From Acetobacteraceae bacterium (GTDB lineage: Bacteria > Pseudomonadota > Alphaproteobacteria > Acetobacterales > Acetobacteraceae): a stretch of DNA of 5,024 nucleotides. Both the position numbers and the translations under genes were made by a program. Where the stretch lies: NCBI GenBank assembly GCA_019689515.1, contig JADGHI010000322.1, positions 1-5,024 on the forward strand, written 5' to 3'. Positions 1 to 4,937 of this stretch are shown one piece after another (position 1 is the first letter of the stretch; every line of letters starts with the position of its first letter). A model generated the notes under the pieces. That model did no database searches, was not told the DNA's origin, and saw only the letters and a program-made list of their open reading frames with translations.

Positions 1-123
1 CCGGCCGCGGTCGCCCCGCTCGCCGCCGCCGCCGCGCCGGCGGCGCTGCGGCTGGTCGGAGGCCGGGTGATGCTCGCCGCCGGTCGCCGCCGCTTCGGCC
101 GGGTTCGTGGGTTCACGTGCCAT
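1..123 (-). CDS. rpsE: 30S ribosomal protein S5, N-terminal end (partial)
   Basis: Only the first 41 codons are visible; the gene runs off the window at position 1. S5 lies at the mRNA entry channel on the 30S body and affects decoding accuracy. The visible peptide starts MAREPTNPAEAAATGGEHHP and becomes strongly basic, with four Arg (27-30) followed by four Gly (31-34) and then alternating Arg, Gly and acidic residues. This is an unconserved N-terminal arm of the type seen before the S5 double-stranded RNA-binding domain in many alphaproteobacteria. The dsRBD itself is not in the window, so the identification depends on the position directly after rplR, the GAGGAG site 10 bases upstream, and the arm's character. 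The gene order makes S5 by far the most likely product. Confidence 0.9.
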   Translation of the reverse strand, partial: MAREPTNPAEAAATGGEHHPASDQPQRRRRGGGGERGDRGR

Positions 124-133
124 GCTGCGACTG

Positions 134-139
134 CTCCTC
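134..139 (-). promoter_or_regulatory. Shine-Dalgarno site of rpsE overlapping the rplR stop
   Basis: Reads GAGGAG, beginning within the rplR TGA stop codon, with 10 bases before the rpsE ATG at 121-123. It supports the chosen S5 start, which cannot otherwise be confirmed because the conserved S5 core lies outside the window. Confidence 0.7.
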
Positions 140-503
140 AGAACGACAGCCCGCCCTCGCGGGCCGCGTCCGCCAGGGCCTTGACCCGGCCGTGGTAGAG
201 ATAGGGACCGCGGTCGAAGACGACCTTGGTGACGCCTGCGGCCAGCGCGCGCTCTGCCACGCGCTTGCCGACGACCGCCGCCGCGGCCCGGTCGGCGCCC
301 GTGCGGAGCTGCTCGCGCAGCTCCTTCTCCAGCGTCGAGGCCGCGGCGAGGGTGCGCCCCTGCGCGTCGTCGATCACCTGGGCATAGATGTGCCGGCCCG
401 AGCGGTACACGGAGAGCCGCGGCCGCCCGTTCGACTTGATCTTCAGCGAGTAGCGCAGCCGCCGCCGGCGGCGCTCCTCCAGTGCGAGCTTCTCGGTCGC
501 CAT
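138..503 (-). CDS. rplR: 50S ribosomal protein L18
   Basis: The product is 121 residues, close to the usual 115-120. L18 binds 5S rRNA and, with L5, attaches it to the central protuberance of the 50S subunit. The basic N-terminal stretch (EERRRRRLRYSLK at about 9-21) is the expected flexible 5S-binding arm. The core contains RPRLSVYRSGRHIYAQVIDD at 27-46, TLAAAST at 51-57, and VVGKRVAERALAAGVTKVVF at 77-96. It closes with the conserved FDRGPYLYHGRVKALADAAR segment at 96-115 and EGGLSF. Its ATG overlaps the rplF stop as TAATG, an arrangement that suits termination-reinitiation. rpsE follows after 14 bases. Confidence 0.99.
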   Translation of the reverse strand: MATEKLALEERRRRRLRYSLKIKSNGRPRLSVYRSGRHIYAQVIDDAQGRTLAAASTLEKELREQLRTGADRAAAAVVGKRVAERALAAGVTKVVFDRGPYLYHGRVKALADAAREGGLSF

Positions 504-1036
504 TACTTCTTCTTGCCCTCCTTACGGAGGATCACCTCGTCCGTGTAGCGGATGCCCTTGCCCTTGTAGGGCTCCGGCGGGCGGAAGGCGCGGATCTCAG
601 CCGCCACCTGGCCGACGCGCTGCTTGTCCGCGCCTTCGACCTTGATCGCGGTCGGCCGCTCCGTCGTGATGCGGATGCCCTCCGGGATGGGGTAGCGGAT
701 CTCGTGGCTGTAGCCGAGGTTCAGCACGAGCTCCTTGCCCTGCACCGCGGCGCGGTAGCCGGTCCCGGTCATCTCCATGGACTTCGCGAAGCCGGTGGAG
801 ACGCCCGTCACCATGCCCTGGATCAGCGACCGCGTGGTGCCCCACATGGCGCGGCTGCGACGGTCATCGCTGCGAGGCTTCACCGCTACCTCGCCAGCGC
901 CGACCTCGACATCCACATCGTCCGTCAGGTCGAGCTTCAGCTCGCCGTTCCGGCCCTTGGCGACAAGGGTGCGGCCCTGCAGCGCCACCTGGACGCCCGC
1001 GGGAACCGGCACGGGATACTTGCCGACGCGAGACAT
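503..1036 (-). CDS. rplF: 50S ribosomal protein L6
   Basis: The product is 177 residues, the same length as E. coli L6. L6 binds the sarcin-ricin region of 23S rRNA near the factor-binding site and is needed for late 50S assembly. It begins MSRVGKYPVPVPAGV. Two L6 repeats follow, about residues 10-81 and 90-165. WGTTRSLIQGMVTGVSTGF is visible at 65-83 and the L6 signature PEPYKGKGIRY at 154-164. The end is Lys-rich (RKEGKKK). The start is set by the conserved N-terminus and by GGAGG at 1047-1051, 10 bases upstream; the same frame stays open far upstream without S8-independent sense, so the longer reading frame is not the gene. The stop overlaps the rplR start by one base (TAATG). Confidence 0.99.
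   Translation of the reverse strand: MSRVGKYPVPVPAGVQVALQGRTLVAKGRNGELKLDLTDDVDVEVGAGEVAVKPRSDDRRSRAMWGTTRSLIQGMVTGVSTGFAKSMEMTGTGYRAAVQGKELVLNLGYSHEIRYPIPEGIRITTERPTAIKVEGADKQRVGQVAAEIRAFRPPEPYKGKGIRYTDEVILRKEGKKK
516..531 (-). promoter_or_regulatory. Hairpin enclosing the rplR Shine-Dalgarno site
   Basis: Near the end of rplF the minus strand reads TCCTCC-GTAA-GGAGGG. This forms a 5-bp GC-rich stem plus a terminal U-G wobble, capped by GUAA, a GNRA-type tetraloop. The GGAGG arm (517-521) is the only strong ribosome binding site for rplR, 13 bases before its ATG. In the folded state it is paired, so rplR initiation would depend on ribosomes finishing rplF and opening the stem. Confidence 0.6.
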
Positions 1037-1053
1037 GGTTGCAACGCCTCCGC

Positions 1054-1452
1054 TCAGAACACGCGGCAGAGGACCTCGCCGCCGACATTGGCGGCGCGGG
1101 CCTCGGCGTCGCTCATGACGCCACGCGGGGTGGAGAGGATGGAGATGCCGAGGCCGTTGTACACCTTCGGCAGCTCCTTGATCTTCGAATACACGCGCCG
1201 CCCCGGCTTGGAGATGCGGGTGATCTCCTTGATGGCGGGCTCGCCCTCGCTGTACTTCAGCTCGATCTGGAGCTGCCGCACGCCGGGGCGCAGGTCCGCC
1301 GCGCGCCAGGCGCGGATGTAACCCTCGCGCTTCAGCACCTCGCAGACGCTCTCGCGCAGCTTGCTGTGCGGCGCGACGCAGGTGCTCTGCCGCGCACGCT
1401 GCGCGTTGCGAATGCGGGTCAGCATGTCGCCGAGGGGATCGGACATAGACAT
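1054..1452 (-). CDS. rpsH: 30S ribosomal protein S8
   Basis: The product is 132 residues, the standard size. S8 is a primary 16S rRNA-binding protein that organises the central domain of the 30S subunit; in E. coli it also represses the spc operon by binding the mRNA at the rplE start. The N-terminal segment MSMSDPLGDMLTRIRNAQ is characteristic. SKLRESVCEVLKREGYI at 30-46 and the C-terminal signature LGISILSTPRGVMSDAEARA at 101-120, ending GGEVLCRVF, complete the family pattern. The rRNA-binding C-terminal residues of the STxxG region are intact. It starts 18 bases after rpsN and ends 17 bases before rplF, whose ribosome binding site lies in that gap. Confidence 0.99.
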   Translation of the reverse strand: MSMSDPLGDMLTRIRNAQRARQSTCVAPHSKLRESVCEVLKREGYIRAWRAADLRPGVRQLQIELKYSEGEPAIKEITRISKPGRRVYSKIKELPKVYNGLGISILSTPRGVMSDAEARAANVGGEVLCRVF

Positions 1453-1460
1453 TCCGTGTG

Positions 1461-1468
1461 TCCCCCTT
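1461..1468 (-). promoter_or_regulatory. Purine-rich ribosome binding site of rpsH
   Basis: Reads AAGGGGGA on the minus strand, 8 bases before the first ATG at 1450-1452. A second ATG six bases further on encodes Met3; the spacing to this site favours the first ATG, which also matches the MSM start common in S8. Confidence 0.6.
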
Positions 1469-1470
1469 CC

Positions 1471-1776
1471 CTACCAGCTCGCCTTGAGCAGGCCGGGGAG
1501 CTGGCCCTTGGAGCCGAGCTCCCGCAGCATGTTCCGGCTGAGCTGGAACCGGCGGTAATTGCCCCGCGGGCGGCCGGTGATCGCGCAGCGCAGGCGCACC
1601 CGGTTCGCCGCGCCGTTGCGCGGCAACTGGGCGAGCTTCAGCGTGGCCTCGAAGCGCTCCTCGATCGGCAGCTCGCGGTTCATCACCACCGCCTTGAGCG
1701 CAGCACGCTTCGCCGCGTGCAGCTTCGCCAGCCGCGCGCGCCTGTTGTTCTTCTCGACAGCCGACTTCTTGGCCAT
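1471..1776 (-). CDS. rpsN: 30S ribosomal protein S14, long zinc-free type
   Basis: The product is 101 residues, the length of the long (C-minus) S14 form found in E. coli and alphaproteobacteria. S14 is a late-assembling protein of the 30S head next to S3 and S10. The start MAKKSAVEKNNRRARL is typical. The signature region at 61-86 includes CAITGRPRGNYRRFQLSRN, and the protein ends LPGLLKASW, the family's usual C-terminus. Only one cysteine (Cys64) is present, so the zinc-ribbon pairs of the short form are absent and no zinc dependence is expected. It follows rplE after a 58-base spacer and precedes rpsH by 18 bases. Confidence 0.99.
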   Translation of the reverse strand: MAKKSAVEKNNRRARLAKLHAAKRAALKAVVMNRELPIEERFEATLKLAQLPRNGAANRVRLRCAITGRPRGNYRRFQLSRNMLRELGSKGQLPGLLKASW

Positions 1777-1786
1777 TCGGTGTGAT

Positions 1787-1791
1787 CCTCC
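1787..1791 (-). promoter_or_regulatory. Shine-Dalgarno site of rpsN
   Basis: Reads GGAGG with 10 bases before the rpsN ATG at 1776. It sits 7 bases downstream (in transcription direction) of the spacer hairpin, so rpsN has its own ribosome entry site rather than depending on overlap with rplE. Confidence 0.75.
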
Positions 1792-1798
1792 GGAACCT

Positions 1799-1822
1799 GC
1801 CGGCCACGCAAAGCGGGCCGGC
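1799..1822 (-). other. Intergenic hairpin between rplE and rpsN
   Basis: A perfect 7-base inverted repeat, GCCGGCC and GGCCGGC, flanks 10 bases. Within these, CGC-TTT-GCG (minus strand) can continue the stem by 3 bp past one unpaired base, giving about 10 bp with a 3-base loop. It lies in the 58-base rplE-rpsN spacer, the longest gap in the window. On the minus strand no T-run follows, and the rpsN ribosome binding site comes soon after, so an intrinsic terminator is unlikely. On the plus strand GGTTTT follows, but no plus-strand gene needs a terminator. An RNA processing, attenuation or protein-binding role is possible. Confidence 0.6.
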
Positions 1823-1834
1823 GGTTTTCCAAGC

Positions 1835-2554
1835 CTATCCCGTGAACGGAAGGTTGAAGGCCTTGAGCAGGGCCTTGGCTTCCTTGTCCGTCTTCGCCGT
1901 GGTGACGAACACGATGTCCATGCCGCGGACCGTGTCCACCTTGTCGTAGTTGATCTCGGGGAAGACGATCTGCTCCTTCAGGCCGAGGGCGAAATTGCCG
2001 CGCCCGTCGAAGCCCTTGTTGCCCGGAAGACCGCGGAAGTCGCGCACGCGCGGCAGCGCGATGGTCACGAGCCGGTCGAGGAACTCGTACATCCGCGCCT
2101 TGCGCAGCGTGACCTTGCAGCCGATCGCCTGGCCCTTGCGGATCTTGAAGCCGGCGATCGCCTTCTTGGCGAGCGTCCGCACCGGCTTCTGTCCGCTGAT
2201 CAGTGTCAGGTCCGCCACCGCGGCGTCGAGCTTCTTCGCATCGCCCGCCGCCTCGCCGACGCCCATGTTGATGACGATCTTCTCGAGCTTCGGCACCGCC
2301 ATCGGGTTCTTGTAGCCGAACTCCTCGATCAGCTGCTTCCGCACCACTTCATCGTAGTAGCGGCGCAGCCGCGGAGCTTCGGACGGAGCGGCCTTGGCCT
2401 CCTGCGCCACGGCCACGGCCGCGACCTGCCGGTCGGAAGCCGGAGCCGCCTGCTGCGCACTCCGGCTGGCCCCCTGCGTCCGCGCAGCGGCGCCCTTGCC
2501 AGCCTTGCCGGCGGCGCCGCCCTTGGCGCCGCCCTTGCCCTTCGTCCCGCTCAT
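1835..2554 (-). CDS. rplE: 50S ribosomal protein L5 with N-terminal low-complexity extension
   Basis: L5 binds 5S rRNA and helix 84 of 23S rRNA, forming the 5S particle of the central protuberance with L18, and contacts P-site tRNA. The product is 239 residues, whereas E. coli L5 is 179. Residues 61-239 form a complete core: RRYYDEVVRKQL near 64-75, VPKLEKIVINMGVGEA at 87-102, SGQKPVRTLAKKAIAGFKIR at 120-139, IGCKVTLR at 144-151, PRVRDFRGLPGNKGFDGRGN at 168-187, and the end FNLPFTG. Residues 1-60 are an Ala/Gly/Lys-rich segment with no aromatic residue. I keep the upstream ATG because it overlaps the rplX stop as ATGA and has GAGG 10 bases upstream at 2565-2568. In-frame GTG codons at Val47 and Val49 could serve as a later start but lack a good ribosome binding site. 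Translation of the extension is therefore likely but not proven. Confidence 0.97.
   Translation of the reverse strand: MSGTKGKGGAKGGAAGKAGKGAAARTQGASRSAQQAAPASDRQVAAVAVAQEAKAAPSEAPRLRRYYDEVVRKQLIEEFGYKNPMAVPKLEKIVINMGVGEAAGDAKKLDAAVADLTLISGQKPVRTLAKKAIAGFKIRKGQAIGCKVTLRKARMYEFLDRLVTIALPRVRDFRGLPGNKGFDGRGNFALGLKEQIVFPEINYDKVDTVRGMDIVFVTTAKTDKEAKALLKAFNLPFTG
2375..2554 (-). other. Ala/Gly/Lys-rich N-terminal extension of L5
   Basis: Encodes residues 1-60 of the rplE product. By count it holds 20 Ala, 10 Gly, 6 Lys, three Arg and three acidic residues, with no aromatic residue or cysteine. This composition predicts an unfolded, basic arm outside the folded L5 core. A comparable segment is absent from E. 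coli L5. It remains in frame throughout, without a stop, between the rplX overlap and the L5 core. Confidence 0.75.
2513..2536 (-). repeat. 12-bp perfect tandem duplication in the L5 extension
   Basis: The minus-strand unit AAGGGCGGCGCC occurs twice back to back, encoding KGGA-KGGA at L5 residues 7-14. The unit length is a multiple of three, so copy-number change would leave the frame intact. It suggests that the extension evolves by slippage, though two copies in GC-rich DNA could arise by chance. Confidence 0.7.
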
Positions 2555-2871
2555 GCGTCAAGCACCTCACCCGAGGACTTGGCGTAGCGCACCTTCCTCC
2601 CGTCCTCGAGGACGCGGAAGCCAACGCGCGTCGGCCGGTCCGACTTCGGATCGATCAGCGCGAGGTTCGAGAGGTGGATCGGCGCCTCCTTCTCGATGAT
2701 CCCGCCGGGCTGGTTCAGCCCGCGCGGCTTCTGGTGGCGCTTGACCATGTTCACGCCGCGCACGAGGGCACGCCCCTCGGACGGCATCACGGTGATCACC
2801 TCGCCCCGCTTGCCCTTGTCGCGACCGCTGAGCACCTGCACGCGGTCGCCCTTCCGGATCTTCGCCGCCAT
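2551..2871 (-). CDS. rplX: 50S ribosomal protein L24
   Basis: The product is 106 residues, typical for bacterial L24 (about 100-105). L24 binds the 5' domain of 23S rRNA and is one of the assembly-initiating proteins of the 50S subunit. The KOW motif occupies about residues 5-32, with KGDRVQVLSGRDKGKRGEV visible at 7-25. The HQKPRGLNQPGGIIEKEAPI segment at 46-65 and the NLALIDP stretch at 69-75 are standard for the family. The reading frame ends with a TGA that overlaps the rplE ATG by four bases (ATGA), which favours translational coupling to L5. It begins 4 bases after the rplN TAG; GGAGG at 2884-2888 lies inside the rplN end with a slightly long 12-base spacer. Confidence 0.99.
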   Translation of the reverse strand: MAAKIRKGDRVQVLSGRDKGKRGEVITVMPSEGRALVRGVNMVKRHQKPRGLNQPGGIIEKEAPIHLSNLALIDPKSDRPTRVGFRVLEDGRKVRYAKSSGEVLDA

Positions 2872-2875
2872 GGCC

Positions 2876-3244
2876 CTACAGGACCTCCGGCGCGAGGCTG
2901 ATGATCTTCATGTACTTCCTCGCCCGCAGCTCGCGCACGACGGGGCCGAAGATGCGCGTGCCGATCGGCTCGCCCTGGCGGTTGATGAGCACCGCCGCGT
3001 TGTTGTCGAAGCGGATCGCAGTGCCGTCCACCCGCCGCACCGGATAGGCGGTGCGAACGATGACGGCACGATGGATCTCGCCCTTCTTCACCTTGGCGCG
3101 CGGGATCGCCTCCTTCACGGAGACCACGATCACGTCGCCCACGCTCGCCGTCTTGCGCTTCGACCCGCCGAGCACCTTGATGCACTGCACGCGCCGCGCG
3201 CCGGAGTTGTCGGCGACGTCGAGATTCGATTCGACGCTGATCAC
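2876..3244 (-). CDS. rplN: 50S ribosomal protein L14, GTG start
   Basis: The product is 122 residues, the standard length. L14 binds 23S rRNA at the subunit interface with L19 and takes part in intersubunit bridges; it is also the docking site of the silencing factor RsfS. Highly conserved segments include LDVADNSGARRVQCIKVLGG (8-27), ASVGDVIVVSVKEAIPR at 33-49, and the C-terminal GTRIFGPVVRELRARKYMKI near 95-114, ending in SLAPEVL. The initiation codon is GTG, the only non-ATG start among the genes whose starts are visible here. It is supported by the family's fixed N-terminal length and a perfect AGGAGG 8 bases upstream. This is the first gene of the classical spc group, but only 13 bases separate it from rpsQ, so it is presumably transcribed from the S10 promoter outside the window. 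Confidence 0.99.
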   Translation of the reverse strand: MISVESNLDVADNSGARRVQCIKVLGGSKRKTASVGDVIVVSVKEAIPRAKVKKGEIHRAVIVRTAYPVRRVDGTAIRFDNNAAVLINRQGEPIGTRIFGPVVRELRARKYMKIISLAPEVL

Positions 3245-3252
3245 CGCCAGGT

Positions 3253-3258
3253 CCTCCT
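3253..3258 (-). promoter_or_regulatory. Shine-Dalgarno site of rplN (supports GTG start)
   Basis: Reads AGGAGG on the minus strand, overlapping the first base read of the rpsQ stop neighbourhood, 8 bases before the GTG at 3242-3244. Perfect sequence and near-ideal spacing support GTG as the true start of L14; no in-frame ATG is available nearby that keeps the conserved N-terminus. Confidence 0.8.
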
Positions 3259-3578
3259 CACGCCTGCGCCGCTGGGGCCGCCGCCGGCGACGCCGGTGCG
3301 CCGATTGTCTTGCCCTTCACGAGCGCCGGCCGCTCCACCGGCTCGCCGTTCCGGCCGACCACCAGCCAGGTCTTGCGCTTGCTGATCGGGCGGCACTCCT
3401 CGATCTGAACGAGGTCACCCTCCTTGCAGAGATTGCCCTCGTCGTGCGCCGCGTACTTCTTCGAGCGCTTAATGAATTTCTTGTAGAGCGGGTGCATCAC
3501 GCGACGCTCGACAAGCACCGTGACGGTCTTGTCCATCTTGTCGCTGACCACCCGGCCCGTGAGGACTCGCTTCGGCAT
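3258..3578 (-). CDS. rpsQ: 30S ribosomal protein S17
   Basis: The product is 106 residues. S17 is a primary 16S rRNA-binding protein of the 30S body with an OB-fold. Recognisable core segments are the N-terminal LTGRVVSDKMDKTVTVLVER (6-25), HPLYKKFIKRSKKYAAHDE at 29-47, the GDLVQIEECRPISKRKTW stretch at 54-71, and the closing LVV strand. The E. coli protein is 84 residues; this one continues about 25 residues further, ending in a low-complexity Ala/Pro/Ser tail from about residue 93. Such tails are common in alphaproteobacterial S17. The ATG is preceded by GAGGAG at 3589-3594 with a 10-base spacer, directly after the rpmC stop. It is the last gene of the classical S10 group; rplN follows after 13 bases. 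Confidence 0.99.
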   Translation of the reverse strand: MPKRVLTGRVVSDKMDKTVTVLVERRVMHPLYKKFIKRSKKYAAHDEGNLCKEGDLVQIEECRPISKRKTWLVVGRNGEPVERPALVKGKTIGAPASPAAAPAAQA

Positions 3579-3594
3579 CGCCGCCGGTCTCCTC

Positions 3595-3816
3595 TCAGCC
3601 CTGCTTGCCGGCGGACGCCGTCGCCTGGGCGCGACGCCGCTCGTTCATCACCGTCTTCACCCGCGCAATGTCGCGCCGGACCTGCCGGATGCGGCTGACC
3701 GCCTCCAACTGACCCGTGGCGCGCTGGAAGCGCAGGTTGAACTGCTCCTTGCGCAGGTCGAGCAGCATCGCCTGCAGCTCGTCGCGCGACTTAGCACGCA
3801 CGTCGCCGATCTTCAT
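3595..3816 (-). CDS. rpmC: 50S ribosomal protein L29
   Basis: The product is 73 residues, within the usual 60-75 range. L29 is a small helical-hairpin protein bound to 23S rRNA beside L23 at the tunnel exit, where it contributes to the docking area for trigger factor and SRP. The first helix includes the conserved segment LLDLRKEQFNLRFQRATGQL (residues 18-37), and the second helix carries IRQVRRDIARVKTVMNER (43-60). The last dozen residues are a polar Ala/Gly/Lys tail. It starts 4 bases after the rplP stop, with GGAGG at 3826-3830 inside the end of rplP and a 9-base spacer, and is followed by rpsQ after 16 bases. Short length would make the call weaker alone, but sequence and position both agree. 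Confidence 0.98.
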   Translation of the reverse strand: MKIGDVRAKSRDELQAMLLDLRKEQFNLRFQRATGQLEAVSRIRQVRRDIARVKTVMNERRRAQATASAGKQG

Positions 3817-3820
3817 CGCC

Positions 3821-4246
3821 TCAGGCCTCCGCCCCGGTGCCGAGCCGCGTGACGATCTTCGTCTTGATCGGCAGCTTCGCCGCTCCGAGACTCAGCGCCT
3901 CCCGGGCCGTCTCCTCGGGAATGCCGTCGATCTCGAACATGATCCGGCCTGGCTTGACCCGGCAGATCCAATACTCAGGCGAACCCTTGCCCGAGCCCAT
4001 GCGGACTTCGGCCGGCTTGGTGCTGACCGGGACGTCCGGGAAGACGCGGATCCAGACGCGGCCGGCGCGCTTCATGGCGCGCGTGATCGCGCGCCGCGCC
4101 GCCTCGATCTGGCGCGCCGTGACCCGCTCGGGCTCGAGCGCCTTCAGGCCATAGGCACCGAAGTTCAGCGTGAAGCCGCCCTTGGCGAGGCCGTGAATGC
4201 GGCCCTTATGGGCCTTGCGGAATTTGGTGCGCTTGGGCTGCAGCAT
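3821..4246 (-). CDS. rplP: 50S ribosomal protein L16
   Basis: The product is 141 residues, against 136 in E. coli. L16 binds 23S rRNA near the central protuberance and the A site and helps position A-site tRNA. The conserved start MLQPKRTKFRKAHKGR is intact, as are TARQIEAARRAITR at 43-56 and the WIRVFPD stretch at 65-71. The VRMGSGKG segment near 81-88 includes the arginine (R82 here) that aligns with E. coli Arg81, known to be hydroxylated by the oxygenase RoxA/YcfD; whether that happens here cannot be seen. The C-terminal AAKLPIKT motif is present at 122-129, then a short Gly/Ala tail. The gene starts 11 bases after rpsC and ends 4 bases before rpmC. Its ribosome binding site is the weakest in the window: no GGAGG-type sequence precedes the ATG, only GTGA about 6 bases away. 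Confidence 0.99.
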   Translation of the reverse strand: MLQPKRTKFRKAHKGRIHGLAKGGFTLNFGAYGLKALEPERVTARQIEAARRAITRAMKRAGRVWIRVFPDVPVSTKPAEVRMGSGKGSPEYWICRVKPGRIMFEIDGIPEETAREALSLGAAKLPIKTKIVTRLGTGAEA

Positions 4247-4257
4247 CGTCTTTCACA

Positions 4258-4935
4258 TCACCGCTGCGGCGCCTGTTCCGCGGCGCGCTTGTCCTGCGCC
4301 ATCGGGTCGTGCGCCAAAATCTCGCCCTTGAACACCCACACTTTAACGCCGCAGGTGCCGTAGGTGGTCTTCGCCGTCGCCTGGCCGTAGTCCACGTCCG
4401 CGCGCAGCGTGTGCAGCGGCACCCGCCCTTCGCGGTACCATTCCATACGGGCGATTTCGGCCCCGCCGAGACGGCCGGAGCAGTTGATCCGAATGCCCTG
4501 GGCGCCGAGCCGCATCGCCGACTGCACGGCGCGCTTCATCGCGCGGCGGAACGCAACGCGGCGCTCCAACTGCTGGGCGATGCTCTCCGCCACGAGCTGG
4601 GCCTCGATCTCGGGCTTGCGGATCTCAAGGATGTTCAGCGCCACCTCGGCACCGGCCATCTTCTGGAGATCCTTGCGCAGGCTCTCGATGCTCTCGCCCT
4701 TCTTGCCGATGATCACGCCCGGGCGCGCCGCGTGGATGGTCACCCGCGGCTTCTTCGCCGGCCGCTCGATGACAATGCGGGACACGCCCGCGCCCTTCAG
4801 GCGGTCGCGGAGCATCTCGCGCAGCCTGATGTCCTCGTGCAGCAGCTTGGCATAGTCGTCGTCGGCGTACCAGCGGCTGTCCCAGGTCCGGTTGATCCCG
4901 AGCCGCAGCCCGATCGGATTGACTTTCTGGCCCAT
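4258..4935 (-). CDS. rpsC: 30S ribosomal protein S3
   Basis: The 225-residue product is S3, a protein of the 30S head at the mRNA entry channel, where with S4 and S5 it contributes to mRNA unwinding. It begins MGQKVNPIGLRLG, the hallmark S3 N-terminus. The KH type 2 RNA-binding domain spans roughly residues 38-106, with its GXXG loop as GKKG at 77-80. The C-terminal S3 domain carries the signature RLGGAEIAR near 155-163, followed by EWYREGRVPLHTLRADVDYG at 165-184. The Arg/Lys cluster at about 130-135 (RRAMKR) aligns with the E. coli residues R131, R132 and K135 implicated in ribosomal helicase activity. About 18 residues follow the conserved GEIL motif as a polar tail. The start is fixed by the S3 N-terminus and an AGGAGG located 10 bases upstream. 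It lies two bases after rplV and 11 bases before rplP. Confidence 0.99.
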   Translation of the reverse strand: MGQKVNPIGLRLGINRTWDSRWYADDDYAKLLHEDIRLREMLRDRLKGAGVSRIVIERPAKKPRVTIHAARPGVIIGKKGESIESLRKDLQKMAGAEVALNILEIRKPEIEAQLVAESIAQQLERRVAFRRAMKRAVQSAMRLGAQGIRINCSGRLGGAEIARMEWYREGRVPLHTLRADVDYGQATAKTTYGTCGVKVWVFKGEILAHDPMAQDKRAAEQAPQR

Positions 4936-4937
4936 TC

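Noticed and set aside
482..1321. A 279-codon plus-strand open frame opposite rplF and rpsH
   Set aside because: Same reason: its composition (Ala, Arg, Leu, His, Asp) is that of the reverse complement of GC-rich codons, and the opposite strand encodes L6 and S8.
503..1807. A 434-codon minus-strand frame ending as L6, possible fusion
   Set aside because: Its N-terminal 257 codons are an out-of-frame reading of rpsN and rpsH and have no family resemblance. L6 begins cleanly at 1036 with its own ribosome binding site.
1799..1830. Possible intrinsic terminator (hairpin followed by TTTT on the plus strand)
   Set aside because: There is no plus-strand gene to terminate; on the transcribed minus strand the stem is followed by AGGTTCC and then the rpsN ribosome binding site.
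2556..2561. TTGACG on the minus strand, resembling a -35 promoter box before rplE
   Set aside because: It is within the last codons of rplX, and no plausible -10 element lies 16-18 bases downstream in the GC-rich L5 extension.
1559..2587. A 342-codon open frame on the plus strand opposite rplE and rpsN
   Set aside because: It is antisense to two certain ribosomal protein genes, has no recognisable domain, and long antisense frames are expected in GC-rich coding DNA.
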